This document shows positions 1 to 8,055 of a DNA stretch of 64,000 bases, piece by piece; position 1 is the first letter of the stretch, and every line of letters begins with the position of its first letter. The stretch is from DASQFI01 sp035633215 (GTDB lineage: Bacteria > Acidobacteriota > Vicinamibacteria > Vicinamibacterales > SCN-69-37). A program made the translations under genes and the position numbers. The stretch spans positions 434,001-498,000 of the forward strand of contig DASQFI010000039.1 in assembly GCA_035633215.1 (NCBI GenBank). The letters run 5' to 3'. The notes under the pieces are model-generated. The model was given only the letters and a program-made list of their open reading frames with translations. It was not told the DNA's origin and made no database searches.

Positions 1-789
1 GCGCTGAATGCGCTCGGCGCCGGCGCGATCGGCCGGCAGGAGCTTGATCGCGGTCGGCCGACGAAGCATCGCATGACGGGCGCGATAGACCGAGCCCATG
101 CCGCCCTCGCCGATCTTCTCGAGCAGCGTGTACTGCCCCAGCCGTCTCGCTTCGCGGATCTCGCGGCGCAAGCCGAAGATGACGTGCGAGGCCAGCGTCG
201 CGATCACGCCGCCGCCCAGGGACCACATTGCGGTCCAGACTGCGTGCAGGCCCGAAGGCAGCGCGGCGGGCTGGTTGGCGTACCCGATCAGGCAAGTCAC
301 CGTGGAGAGCGCCGCGGCCGCGACGCCGTACGTGAGGGTGCGTGCCGCACTGCTGGGCACCACGATCGCTCGCACGATGAGCCCGAAATTCACGAGCAGC
401 AACGCGCGCGTGTACGGCATGCCGGCCGCTTCACCCGGGATCGTCGTGAACACCATCAACGAGTGGAATACCGCGGCCAGGATCGTCGTGGTGCCGTCGA
501 TGACGCGCAGCCGCGGCAGGGCCACCGCCCCGCGGCGACACAGCACCCACTGCATGAGGTAAACGGTTGACGCAGCCGGCACCACCCACGTGGACGGATC
601 GCTGAGACGGCGGCCGAGATCGTGAGGAAGCCCGATGAGACCGGCGATGTTGCCGACGATGTAGAAGGTGAGACCAATCGACGCGTAGATCCGTCCGAGA
701 TAGGCCAGACGTTCCTGGAGGAACGCGCGCGCGTCGTCGTCGCTGGAATTCGCTGCCGCCGGTGGGGGTCTGACGTGATCGAGTGTCAT
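1..789 (-). CDS. Membrane-anchored serine/threonine protein kinase, N-terminal part (runs off left edge)
   Basis: I read 263 codons from an ATG at 789 to the window edge with no stop. Residues about 25-210 contain several hydrophobic, probably membrane-spanning segments. A linker follows, then the start of a Hanks-type kinase domain: the glycine-rich loop GEGGMG at about 227-232 and the ATP-binding lysine in AIKLL at about 249. The catalytic loop lies outside the window. Membrane region first and kinase after it is the reverse of the PknB layout (kinase first, one TM helix later). The gene is divergent from the RND efflux operon and shares a 340-bp intergenic region with it. Substrate and signal cannot be inferred. 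No good Shine-Dalgarno is visible, so the exact start is moderately sure. Confidence 0.85.
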   Translation of the reverse strand, partial: MTLDHVRPPPAAANSSDDDARAFLQERLAYLGRIYASIGLTFYIVGNIAGLIGLPHDLGRRLSDPSTWVVPAASTVYLMQWVLCRRGAVALPRLRVIDGTTTILAAVFHSLMVFTTIPGEAAGMPYTRALLLVNFGLIVRAIVVPSSAARTLTYGVAAAALSTVTCLIGYANQPAALPSGLHAVWTAMWSLGGGVIATLASHVIFGLRREIREARRLGQYTLLEKIGEGGMGSVYRARHAMLRRPTAIKLLPADRAGAERIQR

Positions 790-1129
790 GAGCGGAGATC
801 AGCTGCGTCTGCCCCTTACGGTGCAGGAGCTGTGCCACGGCTCTGGAGGCCGGGCCTTCAGGCGCGGCTGACTGGCGGCCCTGAAGGGCCGCCCCACACG
901 TGTCGCAACAGTGCCGATGCACCGGCATGTGCCGATCGGCCGGCAGCCGGCACCGGCGGCAGATCGGCACCTCCGGAGGTGTCCATCTCGCTTCCCGTCA
1001 AAAAACGCCGCGCCCGCAACTGCTTAGCGCGATCGCCCCGCCAACCGGGCGCGTGGATCAGAACTTGCGATGTGCGGGGTGGCGCCGGACGCGCAGGTTG
1101 ATCGCCGCGACGGATCGGCAGAGGTGTTT
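790..1129. promoter_or_regulatory. Divergent intergenic region between kinase and RND operon, with palindromes
   Basis: These 340 bp hold no convincing gene. Three structures are visible. A hairpin with 8-bp arms and a TGAA loop (GGCGGCCC/GGGCCGCC) spans 874-893. A longer one has 9-bp perfect arms, GTGCCGATC at 929-937 and GATCGGCAC at 962-970. The perfect palindrome ACCTCCGGAGGT is at 969-980. The first belongs to the GGCCCTGAAGGGCC repeat group seen elsewhere in the window. Both divergent promoters must lie here, but I could not assign -35/-10 boxes with confidence. Confidence 0.5.
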
Positions 1130-2257
1130 ATGGCGAAACGGATGATATTGATGCTCACGCTCGCGGGCGTGCTCATCACCACGCTCGGCTTCGTGAAGTT
1201 TCAGCAAATTCAAACGGCGATGGCCGAGGGCGCGGCGTTTCAACCGCCGCCGGAAGCGGTCACGACGATCGTCGCCAAGACCGAGACGTGGCCGTCGACG
1301 CTCGGCGCCGTCGGATCGGTCGCGGCGGTCCAGGGCGTGACGGTGAGTGCCGACTTGTCGGGCATCGTCGAACGGATCACGTTCGACTCGGGCCGCTCCG
1401 TGCGCGCCGGCGAGGTCCTGGTCGAGTTGAACACGCGGCAGGAGCGCTCGCAGCTCGCCGCGTTGGAGGCGCAGCGCGACCTGGCGCGACTCAACTTCGA
1501 CCGGATGCAGGGCTTGCTGAGCGAACGGGTGATCTCGAAGGCCGAATTCGATCAGGCCACGAGCCAGCAGAAAGAGACCGAAGCCCGCGTCGGAGAAATC
1601 CGCGCCACGATCGAGCGCAAGACGATTCGCGCGCCGTTCGCCGGCAGCCTCGGGATTCGGCAGGTCAACCTCGGCCAGTACCTCAGGGAGGGTGACCCGG
1701 TCGTGGAGCTGCAGGCGCTCAGTCCGATCTATGTCAACTTCGACGTGCCCCAGCAGTCGGCGAGCCAGGTTCGCGTCGGCCGTGAGGTTCGCATTACTTC
1801 CGACGACGTCGCCGGCGCTTCGTTCACGGGACGCGTCACCGCTCTCGACTCCGTCGTGAACCAGGAGACGCGCAACGTCCGCATCCAGGCGACGCTTGCC
1901 AACCGGGAGGGCCAACTACGCCCCGGGATGTTCGTGCAGGCCGAGGTCGTCACCGGCGGAGGGCAGACCGTCATCGCGCTGCCGGCCTCGGCCATCAACT
2001 ACGCGCCGTTCGGCGATTCGGTGTTCATCGTGACGGACATGAAGAGCCCGGACGGCAAGACCTACAAGGGCGTCAAGCAGCAATTCGTCAAGCTCGGCGG
2101 CGCGCGGGGTGACCAGGTGGCGGTCGTGTCCGGCGTCACCGCAGCCGACGAGGTCGTGACGTCCGGTCTCTTCAAGCTGCGCACCGGGGCCGCGGTGCTC
2201 GTTGATAACACGGTTCAACCCGCGAACAATCCGGCCGCCAGGCCCGAGGACCGGTGA
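1130..2257 (+). CDS. RND efflux periplasmic adaptor subunit (membrane fusion protein)
   Basis: A 375-aa HlyD/AcrA-type adaptor that would join an inner-membrane RND pump to an outer-membrane channel. ATG 1130 was chosen because GAGG (1121-1124) precedes it and an N-terminal hydrophobic anchor (about residues 5-25) follows. Then come a barrel-sandwich half-motif (AGEVLVELNT), an alpha-helical hairpin rich in Glu/Arg/Gln (about 100-165), the second lipoyl half (IRAPFAGSLG) and a beta-barrel region (LRPGMFVQAEV). Its TGA overlaps the next gene's ATG by one base, so the pair is probably translationally coupled. Substrate unknown. Confidence 0.93.
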   Translation: MAKRMILMLTLAGVLITTLGFVKFQQIQTAMAEGAAFQPPPEAVTTIVAKTETWPSTLGAVGSVAAVQGVTVSADLSGIVERITFDSGRSVRAGEVLVELNTRQERSQLAALEAQRDLARLNFDRMQGLLSERVISKAEFDQATSQQKETEARVGEIRATIERKTIRAPFAGSLGIRQVNLGQYLREGDPVVELQALSPIYVNFDVPQQSASQVRVGREVRITSDDVAGASFTGRVTALDSVVNQETRNVRIQATLANREGQLRPGMFVQAEVVTGGGQTVIALPASAINYAPFGDSVFIVTDMKSPDGKTYKGVKQQFVKLGGARGDQVAVVSGVTAADEVVTSGLFKLRTGAAVLVDNTVQPANNPAARPEDR

Positions 2258-5200
2258 TGAGGTTCACAGATCTCTTCGTCAAACGGCCCGTTCTCGCGAT
2301 CGTCGTCAACCTGGTCATCCTGATCGCCGGGCTGCAGTCGATCCGCGCGCTCAGCGTCCGGCAGTTTCCGCGGAGCGACATCGCGGTCGTGAAGGTCTCG
2401 ACGGCATATGTGGGCGCAAACGCCGATCTCGTACGCGGGTTCATCACGACGCCGCTCGAGCGCGTCATCGCCAGCGCCGACGGCATCGATTACCTCGAGT
2501 CGTCCAGCGCCCAGTCGCTGAGCACCATCACCGTCCATCTGAAGCTCAACTACGACACCAACGCGGCGCTGACCCAGATCCAGGCGAAGGTCGCGCAGGT
2601 GCGCAACGACCTGCCGCCGGAGGCCGAGGCGCCGGTCATCGAGCTCGAGACGGCGGACACCCAGTTTGCCGCGATGTATCTCGGCTTTTCGTCGGCGGAC
2701 CTGGACCAGACCCAGATCACCGACTACCTCATGCGCGTGGTACAGCCCAGGCTCAGCGCCGTCAGCGGCGTGCAGCGCGCGGACATCCTCGGCGACCGCA
2801 CCTTCGCCATGCGCATCTGGTTGAAACCCGATCGCATGGCCTCCCTCGGCATCTCGCCGTCCGCGGTCCGTGAGGCGCTCGCCCGCAACAACTACCTCTC
2901 GGCACTCGGGCGGACGAAGGGATCGATGGTCTCGGTGAACCTGGTCGCCAACACGAACCTGCGCACCGCGGAGGAGTTCAAGCGGCTCGTTGTAAAAGAG
3001 GAAGGCGGCGTGATCGTCCGGCTCGGCGAGATCGCCGACGTCGTGCTCGGCGCCGAGAACTACGAGGAAGACGTGCGCTTCAATGGCGAGAGCGCCACGT
3101 TCATGGGCATCTGGGTGTTGCCGACCGCCAACTCCCTCGACGTCATCACCCGGGTTCGAGAAACCATTCCCGGCATCGAGGCGCAACTGCCGACCGGCAT
3201 GAAAGTCGGCATCCCGTACGACTCGACGGCGTACATCCAGGACGCGATTAACGAAGTGCTCACGACGCTGAGTGAAACGCTGCTCATCGTCATCGTCGTG
3301 ATCTTCCTGTTCCTCGGATCAGTGCGTTCGGTGCTCATCCCGGTCGTCGCCATTCCGATTTCGCTGGTCGGTGCGGCGTTTCTGATGCTGGCGGCCGGCT
3401 TCACGATCAATCTGCTGACGCTGCTGGCCATCGTGCTCTCGGTCGGATTGGTCGTCGATGACGCCATTGTCATGGTGGAGAACATCCAGCGGCACGTTCA
3501 ATTGGGTAAACCTCCCTTCCGCGCGGCGATCGACGGCGCCCGCGAGTTGATTGGGCCGATCATTGCGATGACGATCACGCTGGCCGCGGTGTACGCCCCG
3601 ATCGGCATCCAGGGAGGCCTCACGGGCGCCCTGTTCCGCGAATTTGCGTTCACATTGTCAGGCGCGGTCATCGTGTCCGGCGTGGTCGCCCTCACCCTCT
3701 CGCCGATGCTCAGCGCGAAGCTGCTGCGGTCGGGACACTCGGAGCGCGGCTTCGCGGGCTTCGTCAATCGCCGGTTCGACGGCGTGCGCCGGGTCTACGT
3801 GCGAATGCTGACGAGCACGCTGCGGTACCGGCCCGTGATGCTCGTGCTCTGGGGCATCGTGGCAGTGCTGATGGTGCCGTTTTACATGTTCTCGGAACGC
3901 GAGCTTGCGCCGTCAGAGGATCAGGGCGTCGTCTTCTCGATCATCCAGACGGCGCCCAACTCCACCATCGACCAGGCTCGGCTGTTTGGCTCGCAGGTGC
4001 ACGACGTCTACAAGTCGTTCCCTGAGGCCGACAGCATTTTCCAGCTCCTGTTCCCGACGGGCGGCTTTGGCGGCATGGTGACCAAACCGTGGAGCGCCCG
4101 CACCAAGACCACCGATCAGTTGATGATGGAAGCCACGGCGCCGCTCTCGAAGATTCCGGGCATCCGGGCGTTCCCGCTGGTGCCGCCCGCGCTGCCCGGC
4201 GGCGGCGACTTCCCGGTGGACATCGTGATCATGTCGGCGGCCGAGCCGCGCCAGCTCGGCGAGTTGGCCGACCAGCTCGTCGCCAAGGCGTTCGCGAGCG
4301 GGCTGTTCATGTATGCGGATTCGGACGTCAAATTCGATCAGCCTCAGGCGGAGGTGGTCTTCGATCGGGACAAGCTTCGATCGCAGGGGGTCGACCTGAG
4401 CCAGGCGGGTCTCGACCTCTCGACGCTCATCGGCGGCGACTATGTAAACCGCTTCAGCATCCAGGGCCGCAGCTACAAAGTGATTCCTCAGGTCGCGCGC
4501 GCGGATCGGCTGACGCCGGATCAGCTCACCGAGATGCACGTCACGGGCGCCAACGGCAAGCTGGTGCCGCTCTCGACGTTCGCGACGCTTCGCACGACCG
4601 CCGAGCCACGGGACCTGAAGAAGTTCCAGCAGCTCAACGCCGTGCGCATCCAGGGTGTCATTCCGCCTCCGGTGCCGCTCGACACGGCGCTGAGCTTCCT
4701 CGAAAACGAAGCGAAGGCCATTCTTCCGCAGGGTTTCACCATCGACTACGCCGGCGAGTCGCGGCAGCTGCGCACCGAGGGCAGCAGGTTCCTCGGGGTC
4801 TTCCTGCTCTCCGGGATCCTGATTTATCTGGTCCTCGCGGCGCAGTTCGAGAGCTTCCGCGACCCGTTCATCATTCTCGCCGGCTCGGTGCCGCTCGCAC
4901 TCTCAGGCGCGTTGATGTTTTCGTTCCTGGGATGGACGTCGCTCAACATCTACAGCCAGGTCGGCCTCATCACGCTGGTCGGGCTGGTGTCGAAGAACGG
5001 CATTCTCATCGTGCAATTCGCCAACCACTTGCAGGAGACCGGCCAGGACAAGCTCGCGGCCGTCATCGGGGCCGCGGGAACGCGGTTGCGCCCGATTCTG
5101 ATGACGACGGCCGCAACGGTCGCCGGCCACTTCCCGCTCGTGATCGCGACCGGTCCGGGCGCGGGCGCTCGCAACAGCATCGGCATCATGCTGGTGAGTG

Positions 5201-5343
5201 GAATGATTATCGGGACGCTGTTCACACTGTTCGTCGTGCCGTCGATCTATATGCTGGTCGCCCGGCGCCATGCGCCGGCCGCCGCTGAGCAAGAGCTCGA
5301 ATCGCGCGACTCGCACCCGGCGCTCAAGGAGGTACTCGCATGA
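2257..5343 (+). CDS. RND multidrug efflux transporter, HAE1 family inner-membrane pump
   Basis: About 1,028 aa, the full length of AcrB/MexB-type proton-driven pumps. It has the N-terminal TM1 (FVKRPVLAIVVNLVIL), a large periplasmic domain, the TM4 aspartate pair in GLVVDDAIVMVEN (about residues 400-401), a second periplasmic domain, and the TM10 lysine in GLVSKNGILIVQFAN (about 913). These are the proton-relay residues of the family, so the pump looks functional. A GTG codon immediately precedes ATG 2257; I chose the ATG. The stop overlaps the TolC-like gene by 4 bp (ATGA). The substrate cannot be read from sequence. Confidence 0.95.
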   Translation: MRFTDLFVKRPVLAIVVNLVILIAGLQSIRALSVRQFPRSDIAVVKVSTAYVGANADLVRGFITTPLERVIASADGIDYLESSSAQSLSTITVHLKLNYDTNAALTQIQAKVAQVRNDLPPEAEAPVIELETADTQFAAMYLGFSSADLDQTQITDYLMRVVQPRLSAVSGVQRADILGDRTFAMRIWLKPDRMASLGISPSAVREALARNNYLSALGRTKGSMVSVNLVANTNLRTAEEFKRLVVKEEGGVIVRLGEIADVVLGAENYEEDVRFNGESATFMGIWVLPTANSLDVITRVRETIPGIEAQLPTGMKVGIPYDSTAYIQDAINEVLTTLSETLLIVIVVIFLFLGSVRSVLIPVVAIPISLVGAAFLMLAAGFTINLLTLLAIVLSVGLVVDDAIVMVENIQRHVQLGKPPFRAAIDGARELIGPIIAMTITLAAVYAPIGIQGGLTGALFREFAFTLSGAVIVSGVVALTLSPMLSAKLLRSGHSERGFAGFVNRRFDGVRRVYVRMLTSTLRYRPVMLVLWGIVAVLMVPFYMFSERELAPSEDQGVVFSIIQTAPNSTIDQARLFGSQVHDVYKSFPEADSIFQLLFPTGGFGGMVTKPWSARTKTTDQLMMEATAPLSKIPGIRAFPLVPPALPGGGDFPVDIVIMSAAEPRQLGELADQLVAKAFASGLFMYADSDVKFDQPQAEVVFDRDKLRSQGVDLSQAGLDLSTLIGGDYVNRFSIQGRSYKVIPQVARADRLTPDQLTEMHVTGANGKLVPLSTFATLRTTAEPRDLKKFQQLNAVRIQGVIPPPVPLDTALSFLENEAKAILPQGFTIDYAGESRQLRTEGSRFLGVFLLSGILIYLVLAAQFESFRDPFIILAGSVPLALSGALMFSFLGWTSLNIYSQVGLITLVGLVSKNGILIVQFANHLQETGQDKLAAVIGAAGTRLRPILMTTAATVAGHFPLVIATGPGAGARNSIGIMLVSGMIIGTLFTLFVVPSIYMLVARRHAPAAAEQELESRDSHPALKEVLA

Positions 5344-7016
5344 CTTTCGGTCAATTCCAGCGTGCCGCCGCGCGTCTGCTCGTCGTCAGCGGAGCGCTGG
5401 TTGCGCCCACGCTCTCGGCGCAGGATCAACGGCCCGCGCCGCCGACCTCGGCCGCACAGCCGGCGCCTGCCGGCGACGCCATCAGGCTCACCGTCGAAGA
5501 CGCGGTGAGGCGCGCGATCGATCACAACCCCGACCTCGCCGTCGTCAAGCTCGGCACGGACGTCGAAGCCGAGCGCGTGGGCGAAGCGGACGCGGCGTAC
5601 CGGCCAGTATTCTCGACGGTGTTCGGCCGGTCGGCTATTACGGTGCCGTCGTCGAGTCCGCTCACCGGCGAGGCCGGATTCGAGACGAGCGACCTGTTCG
5701 CCTCCACGGGGATCCGTCAGAGATTGCGCTGGGGCTCCGGCACGTACAGCGTGTCGTGGGACGCGGCGCGCACGTCCACGAACAGCCTGTTCAGCACGTT
5801 CGAGCCGAGCCTGCAATCGGGCCTCCAGATGGCGTTCTCGCAGCCGCTGCTGAGAGACCGCAAGATGGACTCGGCCCGGCTGCAGACCGTGACCTCGCAG
5901 CGCAACCTGAAGAGCGCGGACCTTCGCGTTCGCGAGTCCACGGTGCAGACGACGGCGGCGGTGAAACAGGCGTACTGGACGTTGAAAGCGGCGATGGCCA
6001 ACGTCACCGTGCAGCAGCGCTCGCTCGAGCTCGCCGAGGACCTCGTTCGCCAGAACCGCGCGCGCGTGAACGTTGGCCAGGCGCCGCCGCTCGATCTGGT
6101 GCAGGCCGAGGCCGAAGTCGCGACCCGGCGCGAGAACCTCATCCGCGCCGGCGCGACGGCTGGCGACGCCGAGGACCGGCTGCGGCGGCTCATCATGGAT
6201 CCGGCCGACGCCGCGTTTTGGGGCGTGCGTCTGGAACCGATCGACGAACCGGCCGGCGCCGTCGCACCGCCGAACGTCAACCAGGCGATCGGAAGCGCGC
6301 TCAGGGAGCGGTATGACCTCGCGGTCGCCCGCAACGAGCTCGAGAACGCGCGGACGAACATTTCGTTCTTCGAGAATCAGAAGCTGCCCGACGTGCGCCT
6401 CGAAGCCTCGTACCGCAGCGGCGGCGCGGGCGGCACGCAGCTCGTCCGCACCGGTGAGTTCCCCGGCACGATCACCGGCCGCCTCCAGAGCGGATTCGGC
6501 GACGTCCTCGGCCAGATGTTCAGCTACGACTACCCCACCTGGAGCGTCGGCGTCAGGCTGAACTACCCGATTGGACGCAGCTTCGAAGAGGCCGGACACG
6601 CCCGCGCCGAGATCGAGCATCGCCAGTCGGCCCACCGCATCGCCAGCCTCGAGTCGCGGATCGCCGAGACTGTCCGGCAGGCCGCGCGCCAGGTGCAGAG
6701 CACGGCCGAGCGCGTCGACGCGTCGCGCGCCGGCCAGACGCTCGCCGAGCAGCGCCTGTCGGTCGAGCAGCGTCGATTCGAGGCCGGGCTCTCGACGACG
6801 TTCCTCGTGACGCAGGCGCAGCGCGACCTGCTGCAGGCGCAAGTCAACGTGCTGCAGGCGATGCTCGATCACCAGTCCTCGCTGATCACGTTCGACGCCG
6901 TGCAGCTCGCGCCGGCGGCGACGGACACGACGGCGATCGGGCCCAGTGGCACTCCGGTCTCGCCCTTGCCGACGCTCGCGCCGCAAGGGATCTTCCGTGC
7001 GGGCGGCGGGCTGTAA
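5340..7016 (+). CDS. TolC-family outer-membrane efflux channel
   Basis: A 558-aa protein with a short N-terminal export signal ending near LSAQ (about residue 30) and two long coiled-coil regions typical of the OEP/TolC fold. One is near 150-270 (with ENLIRAGATAGDAEDRL) and one near 395-510 (HRQSAHRIASLESRIAETV). Each TolC protomer contributes helices and strands to a trimeric tunnel through the outer membrane. As third gene after adaptor and pump, with a 4-bp overlap, it completes a tripartite efflux system. The C-terminal 45 residues are Pro/Thr/Ala-rich and probably disordered. Confidence 0.93.
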   Translation: MTFGQFQRAAARLLVVSGALVAPTLSAQDQRPAPPTSAAQPAPAGDAIRLTVEDAVRRAIDHNPDLAVVKLGTDVEAERVGEADAAYRPVFSTVFGRSAITVPSSSPLTGEAGFETSDLFASTGIRQRLRWGSGTYSVSWDAARTSTNSLFSTFEPSLQSGLQMAFSQPLLRDRKMDSARLQTVTSQRNLKSADLRVRESTVQTTAAVKQAYWTLKAAMANVTVQQRSLELAEDLVRQNRARVNVGQAPPLDLVQAEAEVATRRENLIRAGATAGDAEDRLRRLIMDPADAAFWGVRLEPIDEPAGAVAPPNVNQAIGSALRERYDLAVARNELENARTNISFFENQKLPDVRLEASYRSGGAGGTQLVRTGEFPGTITGRLQSGFGDVLGQMFSYDYPTWSVGVRLNYPIGRSFEEAGHARAEIEHRQSAHRIASLESRIAETVRQAARQVQSTAERVDASRAGQTLAEQRLSVEQRRFEAGLSTTFLVTQAQRDLLQAQVNVLQAMLDHQSSLITFDAVQLAPAATDTTAIGPSGTPVSPLPTLAPQGIFRAGGGL

Positions 7017-7017
7017 G

Positions 7018-8022
7018 GTGGAACTCCGCAGACTCGGCGCGTCGGATCTCGTCATCTCCAGGATCGGTCTCGGCACCTGGGCGATTGGCGGCGGCGATTG
7101 GGTGCTCGGCTGGGGGCCGCAGGACGTGCGGCAATCGATCGCGACTGTCCGTCGCGCCGTCGAATTGGGCATCAACTGGATCGATACGGCTGCGGTATTC
7201 GGCCTCGGCCACGCGGAGACCGTGATCGCGAGAGCGCTGCGTGCCATCCCTCGCAACGAGCGCCCGTTGCTGTTCGCACGCGGGAGTCTCGTGTGGGACG
7301 ACCTCGGGAATGTCTCCCACGACTTGCGCCGCGCCTCGATTCGCGCGCAGGCCGAGGCCAGCCTCCGCCGGCTCGACACGGACGCGATCGATCTCTATCA
7401 GCTGGGCTGGCCGGTCTGGCCGGCGGCGCCGTCCGGAAGCGAGCCCGGTTCGCTCGAGGAAGCCTGGGAGACGATGGCCGACTTGCAGCGTGAGGGCAAG
7501 GTCCGGTTCATCGGCATCTCGAAATGCGGCGCCGAACATCTGACATCGCTGCAGGCCATCGCGCCCGTCACGAGTCTGACGGTGCCGTACTCGCTGCTCC
7601 GTCGCGAGATGGAGGATCGCGCGCGTGGTGCGTGCCTCACGAACGGGATGGGCGTGGTCGCGTGTTCGACCCTGGGGTCGGGCCTGCTTACGGGCACGAT
7701 GACCGCTTCGCGCGCCGCCTCACTGCCGTGCAACGACTGGCGCCGGCGTCATCCCTTCTTCCACGAAATCGCGCTCACACGCGCGGCGACGTATGTCGAG
7801 CGGCTTCGCACCGTCGCCGCTCGACACGCCTGCCCAACCGCAGCTGTGGCCGTGGCCTGGGCTCTGCGTCACCCGGCTGTCACGGGAGCGGTTGTGGGTG
7901 CGCGGCGGGCAGAACAATTGGATGAAATCGTGCAGGGGGCTTCGATTCAGCTTGTTGCGACGGACATGGCCGAACTCTCCCACGGCCACCAGATTCAGCC
8001 GGCAGTTCGGCAAGCCGTCTGA
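7018..8022 (+). CDS. Aldo/keto reductase-fold protein lacking the catalytic Tyr, Lys and His
   Basis: GTG 7018 lies one base after the TolC-like stop and begins VELRRLG, the usual first strand of the family; the product is 334 aa. The fold signature is clear (LGTWAIGGG, DLYQLGWP, GISKCG, AVAWALRHP). Of the AKR catalytic tetrad (Asp, Tyr, Lys, His) only Asp remains, in DTAAVFGLGHAE. Tyr is Phe in that motif. The Lys of the usual TK.G motif is Arg in FARGSLVWD. The His of DLYQxHWP is Gly in DLYQLGWP. The protein may be a non-reductase, perhaps a cofactor-binding or partner protein of the efflux operon. The fold call is firm, the function open. Confidence 0.88.
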   Translation: MELRRLGASDLVISRIGLGTWAIGGGDWVLGWGPQDVRQSIATVRRAVELGINWIDTAAVFGLGHAETVIARALRAIPRNERPLLFARGSLVWDDLGNVSHDLRRASIRAQAEASLRRLDTDAIDLYQLGWPVWPAAPSGSEPGSLEEAWETMADLQREGKVRFIGISKCGAEHLTSLQAIAPVTSLTVPYSLLRREMEDRARGACLTNGMGVVACSTLGSGLLTGTMTASRAASLPCNDWRRRHPFFHEIALTRAATYVERLRTVAARHACPTAAVAVAWALRHPAVTGAVVGARRAEQLDEIVQGASIQLVATDMAELSHGHQIQPAVRQAV

Positions 8023-8055
8023 TCGCTTCCCTTGGCCCTCTGCCCTGGGCCCTTC

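Noticed and set aside
5247..7379. Long minus-strand open frame (about 710 codons) across the TolC-like gene
   Set aside because: It is antisense to a well-supported TolC gene and is Arg/His-rich with no domain, as expected for a GC-rich shadow frame.
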